Source: Anaerolineales bacterium HSG25
GTDB lineage: Bacteria > Chloroflexota > Anaerolineae > 4572-78 > J111
Reading direction: 5' to 3'
NCBI GenBank assembly: GCA_030377865.1
Contig: JAUCGA010000015.1
Coordinates: 1-64,000 of the forward strand
Length of the DNA: 64,000 nucleotides
Part shown: positions 60,038 through 64,000 of the stretch, piece after piece
How positions within the stretch are numbered: the stretch's first letter is position 1
Layout of the letters: each line of letters starts with the position of its first letter
Notes under the pieces: model-generated
What the model was told of the DNA's origin: nothing
Databases searched by the model: none
What the model saw: the letters and a program-made list of their open reading frames with translations, nothing else
Position numbers and translations under genes: made by a program

Positions 60038-61240
60038 TTAGGGCATGTTCAATACTTCAGTCACATGATCAACTATCCAGTCAATCTGATCTTTGCTGAT
60101 GACCAATGGCGGGGCGAATCGAATGACGGTGGCATGGGTTTCCTTGCACAAAATGCCTCGGTCTCGTAATGCTTCACAGAATCGACGCGCTCCATTAGCA
60201 GAATCATTCAACTCTATCCCAATTAACAACCCCTTACCGCGCACCTCTTTGACATGCGGGCTAGGAATTTCAGCTAAACGCTCTTGAAAATAGGTTCCTA
60301 ACTCATCAGCCCGTTCTATCAGATTTTCATCTTTAAGAATCTCTAAGGCTTTCGTGCTAATGGCCGCGCCCAATGGATTGCCGCCAAAGGTACTCCCATG
60401 ATCTCCCGGCTTAAACAGACCCAAAATGTTTCTGTCTGACACGACTGCCGAAACCGGATAAAATCCACCGGATAAGGCTTTACCCAAAATCACTACATCG
60501 GGTCGAATTCCTTCATGCTCACAGGCCAGTAATTTTCCGGTACGCCCTAAGCCGGTTTGAATTTCATCTGCAACAAAAAGGACATTATGTTTTTTGCATA
60601 GGTCATACGCTTTTTTGAGGTATCCTGCCGGAGGAAGCACCACGCCTCCCTCACCCTGAATTGGCTCGACCATAAATGCGACGGTATTGGGTGTTATGGC
60701 CGCTTCTAAGGCGCTCACATCGCCATACGGCACACGAATAAATCCGGCTGGAAATGGGCCAAAATCTTGCTTATATTGGGCTTCGGAGGAAAAACTGATG
60801 ATAGTAGTTGTGCGACCATGAAAATTCCCGTCGCAAACAATAATTTCGGCTTGATTAGCTGTAACCTGTTTGGTCTGATACCCCCATTTACGAACTACTT
60901 TGATGGCTGTTTCAACCCCTTCTGCACCACTGTTCATGGTTAAAGCCATCTCATACCCTGTGACTTCACATAATTTTTTATAGAATAGAGGAAGTTTAGT
61001 ATTAAAAAATGCCCGTGAGGTTAAGGTAAGGGTTTTTGCCTGCTCGGTCATCACTTCAACCAAACGAGGGTGGCAATGCCCCTGATTAACCGCAGAATAA
61101 GCACTCAGACAGTCTAAATATTTGTTCCCTTCAACATCATATACCCATACCCCATCACCTCGTTCAATCACCACTTCCATAGGGTGATAGGTATGCGCGC
61201 CATATTGGTTTTCTATTTCAATGTAATTATTAGCATTCAT
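60038..61240 (-). CDS. rocD: Ornithine aminotransferase
   Basis: 400 residues, PLP fold type I, class III. It converts ornithine and 2-oxoglutarate to glutamate semialdehyde and glutamate. Features: NQYGAHTYHPMEVVIERGDGVWVYDVEGNKYLD, typical of OAT rather than acetylornithine transaminases, NSGAEGVETAIKVVRKWGY, FHGRTTTIISFS, VADEIQTGLGRTG and VVILGKALSGGFYPVSAV with the Schiff-base lysine, and GDHGSTFGGNPLGAA. AAGGAG precedes the ATG. It follows the wecA-like gene by 13 bp and may work with agmatine deiminase in arginine breakdown. Confidence 0.95.
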   Translation of the reverse strand: MNANNYIEIENQYGAHTYHPMEVVIERGDGVWVYDVEGNKYLDCLSAYSAVNQGHCHPRLVEVMTEQAKTLTLTSRAFFNTKLPLFYKKLCEVTGYEMALTMNSGAEGVETAIKVVRKWGYQTKQVTANQAEIIVCDGNFHGRTTTIISFSSEAQYKQDFGPFPAGFIRVPYGDVSALEAAITPNTVAFMVEPIQGEGGVVLPPAGYLKKAYDLCKKHNVLFVADEIQTGLGRTGKLLACEHEGIRPDVVILGKALSGGFYPVSAVVSDRNILGLFKPGDHGSTFGGNPLGAAISTKALEILKDENLIERADELGTYFQERLAEIPSPHVKEVRGKGLLIGIELNDSANGARRFCEALRDRGILCKETHATVIRFAPPLVISKDQIDWIVDHVTEVLNMP

Positions 61241-61253
61241 TGCAACACTCTCC

Positions 61254-62351
61254 TTATTTAGTTATTGTATTTTCTGGTTGAAATGGTATCGCCTGCCCCG
61301 TTCTCAAGGTATACGATGCCTTAAATTCAAGAAACCATAACATATATATAGCCACAAAAATAATTGATCCAAAAATAATATAAGCTTCATAAAATACTGC
61401 CTGCGTAACAAAAATAGCGATTAACCCCAGCGCGCCAGTAATAAGGCTGACGGTCAGCGCCACCGAAAGTTTATCCATGCCCAAACGGGCTAAACGGTGT
61501 GTGGTATGATCGACACCACCTCGGAAAAATGAGATGCCCCGTCGTCGCCGAGAGATGAAGACAAGCGCGGTATCAAAAATTGGCAATCCCAACACTAGCA
61601 CTGGTACCATCCAAGTAATGACCGCAGTATTGCCCGGAATACGTATCTTTATCCCCAAAATAGCGAGCAAAAAACCAAGGAATAGAGACCCTGAATCACC
61701 CATAAAAATAGTACTCCGAGGCAACGGCAGATTATATCGAGCAAATCCAAGGCTTGCTCCTAACAACGCCGCGGCCAAAACAGAGACGAGTTGTTGTCCA
61801 TTCAGTACCGCAATCAACAAAAATATGGCACTAGCTGTAGCACTCGTCATTACTGCTGTTCCATCAGCATTGTCTAAATAGTTGATTGCGTTGGTGATGT
61901 ACAACAGCCAACAGACCGTAATTATAAAATTAACAAATTCTGACAGCATGGGGTCAGAAATTCCAGGCATACTAACCTGTACGCCAGCAAAATAGATAAA
62001 AATGGCTGGAATAAATTGAGCTAGTAGTTTTACCTTAGCCGGTAACGCCTTGCGATCGTCCCACAAACCAACAGCCGACATCAATGATGCGGCAGAGATT
62101 ATCGCTAAAAACTCAGCTACTCCTAATTGATTGCCGAAAAAAACGGTTGTTAGCGCGGCAATCACTAACAAGGCAACAATTGAAGCCGTATAAATTGCCA
62201 CGCCTCCCATGAGGGCAGTGACCTCGGTATGGGCACGGTCTGCTTTAGGAACTGCTACAAATCCAGTATTAATGGCAACGTCTCTAACTACACGAGTTCC
62301 AACAAAGCTAAAGGAAAGTGCAACTGTAAAGATAAGCATAATCGCTATCAT
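61254..62351 (-). CDS. Undecaprenyl-phosphate glycosyl-1-phosphate transferase (WecA/TagO/MraY superfamily)
   Basis: 365 residues, ten to eleven membrane helices. Superfamily landmarks: DRAHTEVTALMGGVAIY near the N-terminus, WDDRKALPAK, NAINYLDNADGTAVMTS (catalytic Asp region), FMGDSGSLFLGFLLA and the cytoplasmic HTTHRLARLG loop. It moves a sugar 1-phosphate (often GlcNAc-1-P) to undecaprenyl phosphate, starting a surface polysaccharide or teichoic acid. MraY would show a different DGLDGL pattern, so WecA/TagO type is favoured. GAGG precedes the ATG. Confidence 0.92.
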   Translation of the reverse strand: MIAIMLIFTVALSFSFVGTRVVRDVAINTGFVAVPKADRAHTEVTALMGGVAIYTASIVALLVIAALTTVFFGNQLGVAEFLAIISAASLMSAVGLWDDRKALPAKVKLLAQFIPAIFIYFAGVQVSMPGISDPMLSEFVNFIITVCWLLYITNAINYLDNADGTAVMTSATASAIFLLIAVLNGQQLVSVLAAALLGASLGFARYNLPLPRSTIFMGDSGSLFLGFLLAILGIKIRIPGNTAVITWMVPVLVLGLPIFDTALVFISRRRRGISFFRGGVDHTTHRLARLGMDKLSVALTVSLITGALGLIAIFVTQAVFYEAYIIFGSIIFVAIYMLWFLEFKASYTLRTGQAIPFQPENTITK

Positions 62352-62424
62352 ACATTAACCTCAAAATTTATTTGATTGTTTATCATACAGGACTATAAAC
62401 GAAAGTGGGGAATCGGACAAATCA

Positions 62425-63618
62425 TTAAGGCTTCATCACTTCAGCCATAACTGTGGTTGCGTATGCACCGGGAGGCAGTTCAAACGAAACCATGACCCCT
62501 TCATCCCACCAAACCTTTGGATCGGTGAGTCTAAAACGATAGGGACGACGATTTCCTCGGATACGTAACCCGGGCAAGGAAAAATCGTCCAACGACAATC
62601 CATATTTGGTTAAAAGTGCTTGCTCTCGTACACCGGGCGACGCTTCAGCAAGGAGGGTTTTTGTGCCATACATTGGCCCAGAGGGACTAATTTCAAAGGA
62701 ATCAACCCGTTTTTGTTCGGCAATTAAATCATCCACCACAAAAGAGGCTCCTTTATGATGAACGTAGGCAATATCCCCCAATTCTATCTTATCCAAAGAA
62801 TCGAGGCGTTGGGTAAGTAGTTGATTATATAAATGAGATTGAAAAGCCGAAACAAAAAACAGTTTCATTTTTTTTGATAACCGTCGAAAGGCACCTGTTA
62901 CATCACCATTTGCCTTAACAATTGATTGGAGCAGTTTCCGTTCGTCGGACAGCTTACGGCGAGGCCAACAGGCTAAGGCTTCAGTCCATTTTTCAGCATC
63001 GACCAACTGCCTAGCTCTCTGGATGTCTGGATTTTCAATAGTTTGAGGGCGACCAAGATATTCACGACAAAACTCTACTTCATTTTGGCGAATCAACTGT
63101 TCGCCCAAACAATGGGTATTGCCCCGCAAACCAAACCGTTGCTCACCAAAAAAATTAGGCACGCCTTTGGTCGATAATAAATTAACAATCTCTTGAGCTT
63201 GAGCCAAACTAGATTCAGTTACTTGCCGAACTCGAATCACAAATCGATTCCCTTTAAGATGACCAATTCGCAATTTATTACCATGACGGTTTGTCTGCAA
63301 AACATTGATGTCAGGAATCATCATTTGAGCAACTACATCCGGCTCTAGCCCGTCTATCGACAGCGTTTGACGGGTGATAGCATGAGCGTCTTTAAGGCCA
63401 GCATACCCGATTTTTTGACGCGGTATATTTAATGCCGAGGCAACTTTTTTTATCGCTTCGTAGGTTGACAATCCCCGTTTTTCGATGGTGATATATACAT
63501 GCTGACCCTCACCAGAAGGATGATAGAGCGGAATCTCTTCGACAAAAAAGTCAGTGGGGCTTGTTTTTATTTGCCCACCGATACCGGACAACGATGCAGT
63601 GATGTATGGATGTTTCAT
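62425..63618 (-). CDS. truD: tRNA pseudouridine(13) synthase
   Basis: 397 residues. TruD domain order: TSPTDFFVEEIPLYHPSGEGQHVYITIEK, ALNIPRQKIGYAGLKDAHAITRQT with the catalytic Asp in GLKDA (about 82), RIGHLKGNRFVIRVR, GVPNFFGEQRFGLRGNTH, and the inserted TRUD domain (about 160-340) before FSLPGLRIRGNRRPYRF. It makes pseudouridine 13 in tRNA-Glu. Start by GGAAC; the pentapeptide gene ends 13 bp upstream, so these are co-transcribed. Confidence 0.95.
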   Translation of the reverse strand: MKHPYITASLSGIGGQIKTSPTDFFVEEIPLYHPSGEGQHVYITIEKRGLSTYEAIKKVASALNIPRQKIGYAGLKDAHAITRQTLSIDGLEPDVVAQMMIPDINVLQTNRHGNKLRIGHLKGNRFVIRVRQVTESSLAQAQEIVNLLSTKGVPNFFGEQRFGLRGNTHCLGEQLIRQNEVEFCREYLGRPQTIENPDIQRARQLVDAEKWTEALACWPRRKLSDERKLLQSIVKANGDVTGAFRRLSKKMKLFFVSAFQSHLYNQLLTQRLDSLDKIELGDIAYVHHKGASFVVDDLIAEQKRVDSFEISPSGPMYGTKTLLAEASPGVREQALLTKYGLSLDDFSLPGLRIRGNRRPYRFRLTDPKVWWDEGVMVSFELPPGAYATTVMAEVMKP

Positions 63619-63631
63619 GGATTAGTTGTTC

Positions 63632-64000
63632 CTAGTTTGTACCGACTTCGCCAAAAACTCGACCGCCAAACAGAATAACGCCCTCTAAATTAGCGAGGGG
63701 AAACTTGGCTTTCCACCATAGTTTACCGGGGTCTGCCCCTTCTAGCGATGCATTTCGGAGGTTGGCCTCATAAAAATTAACGTTTGCCAAATTAGTTTCT
63801 CGAAAATCAGTTTTTTCAAGCTCGGCTTGACTAAAGTCACTCCCACTGAGGTCGGCTTGATAAAATATGGCTCCGTTTAATGTAGCAGAGCTGTAGTCTG
63901 CCTTTTGACTTTCAGCCTGAGTAAAGTTGGCTCGGTCTAGTTTGGTTGAGCTAAAATTACAGCCCTTGAGCTTAGTATTAATAAACGTTGTTTCTTTAAG
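63632..64000 (-). CDS. Pentapeptide-repeat protein (C-terminal part, cut by window edge)
   Basis: The last 122 codons of a gene entering from the right edge. About 14 consecutive pentapeptide units are visible (KGCNFSSTKLDRANFTQAES..., ANLRNASLEG), followed by a non-repeat tail LWWKAKFPLANLEGVILFGGRVFGEVGTN. Pentapeptide helices mimic DNA shape or serve as scaffolds; which applies here is unknown. It is followed by truD at 13 bp. Confidence 0.85.
   Translation of the reverse strand, partial: LKETTFINTKLKGCNFSSTKLDRANFTQAESQKADYSSATLNGAIFYQADLSGSDFSQAELEKTDFRETNLANVNFYEANLRNASLEGADPGKLWWKAKFPLANLEGVILFGGRVFGEVGTN

Noticed and set aside
1-64000. tRNA, rRNA, classical riboswitch, integrase or transposase genes
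   Set aside because: Looked for characteristic segments (GGTTCGAATCC-like T arms, DDE or tyrosine-recombinase motifs) and saw none; a covariance-model search was not possible.

Overview
The window looks like a chromosomal segment of a member of the Chloroflexota (Anaerolineae/Caldilineae-like), probably aerobic or facultative. This rests on gene style, not on a database search. Secreted proteins carry a YLPLILR- or VYLPAVYK-type segment before a Thr/Pro linker, a Ser/Thr kinase is fused to a propeller sensor, and there are pentapeptide-repeat proteins, an Ldt-type transpeptidase and an SCO1 plus PCuAC copper pair. No rRNA, tRNA, CRISPR array, phage gene or transposase gene was found.

Layout. 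1-3.3 kb is accessory: a truncated type IIG-like DNA methyltransferase, then a small cassette (PD-(D/E)XK-like protein, antitoxin-like protein, PIN toxin) bracketed by two homologous terminator hairpins. 3.5-10.2 kb holds a zinc-ribbon protein, a small membrane protein, the kinase-propeller receptor and the folate genes folE, folK and folB. 10.4-13.8 kb carries the copper pair and an Ada-like CxxC protein. 14.3-16.8 kb is an operon of an EEP nuclease, an unknown helical protein and a YcaQ-type glycosylase. 17-26 kb has a LysE exporter, a secreted metalloprotease, a frameshifted pentapeptide lipoprotein, an L,D-transpeptidase, TrmO and a protein with a 30-bp coding minisatellite. 26-34.3 kb has a cyclodeaminase-type folate enzyme, two small membrane proteins, a large chemoreceptor, a GAF histidine kinase and a short protein sharing its N-terminus. 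34.5-41.7 kb has uppP, tgt, a GNAT, an amidohydrolase with a DUF1858-like tail, a kptA operon and a second LysE. 42-52.5 kb has a DtxR regulator with an iron-box-like operator, DUF4139, an aminotransferase, malQ, PPi-type pfk, ybaK and TPR/coiled-coil proteins. 53-64 kb has a secreted adhesin-like protein, mnmG, an M24 peptidase, agmatine deiminase and an operon of pentapeptide protein, truD, wecA/tagO-like gene and rocD.

The most unusual property is intergenic. Nearly every gap longer than about 150 bp is built from short palindromic repeat elements (about 18 families, here lettered A-T, roughly 70-220 bp). Several behave as non-autonomous transposable elements (MITEs). Family E has 8-bp target duplications at three sites, families L, H and A have 9-bp duplications, and families B, D, F, N, O and T are usually bounded by TA at one or both ends. 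Nested insertions, with uninterrupted copies elsewhere in the window as empty sites, show movement (E in G, L in F, E in L, D in A). The same terminal repeats enclose different hairpin cores, so the elements look modular. At least eight genes end inside, or exactly at the edge of, such an element. In three of them the TA of the element end is also the TA of the stop codon.

Letters are local labels. Base-composition and similarity statistics were not computed. Starts were chosen by ribosome-binding sites where visible.
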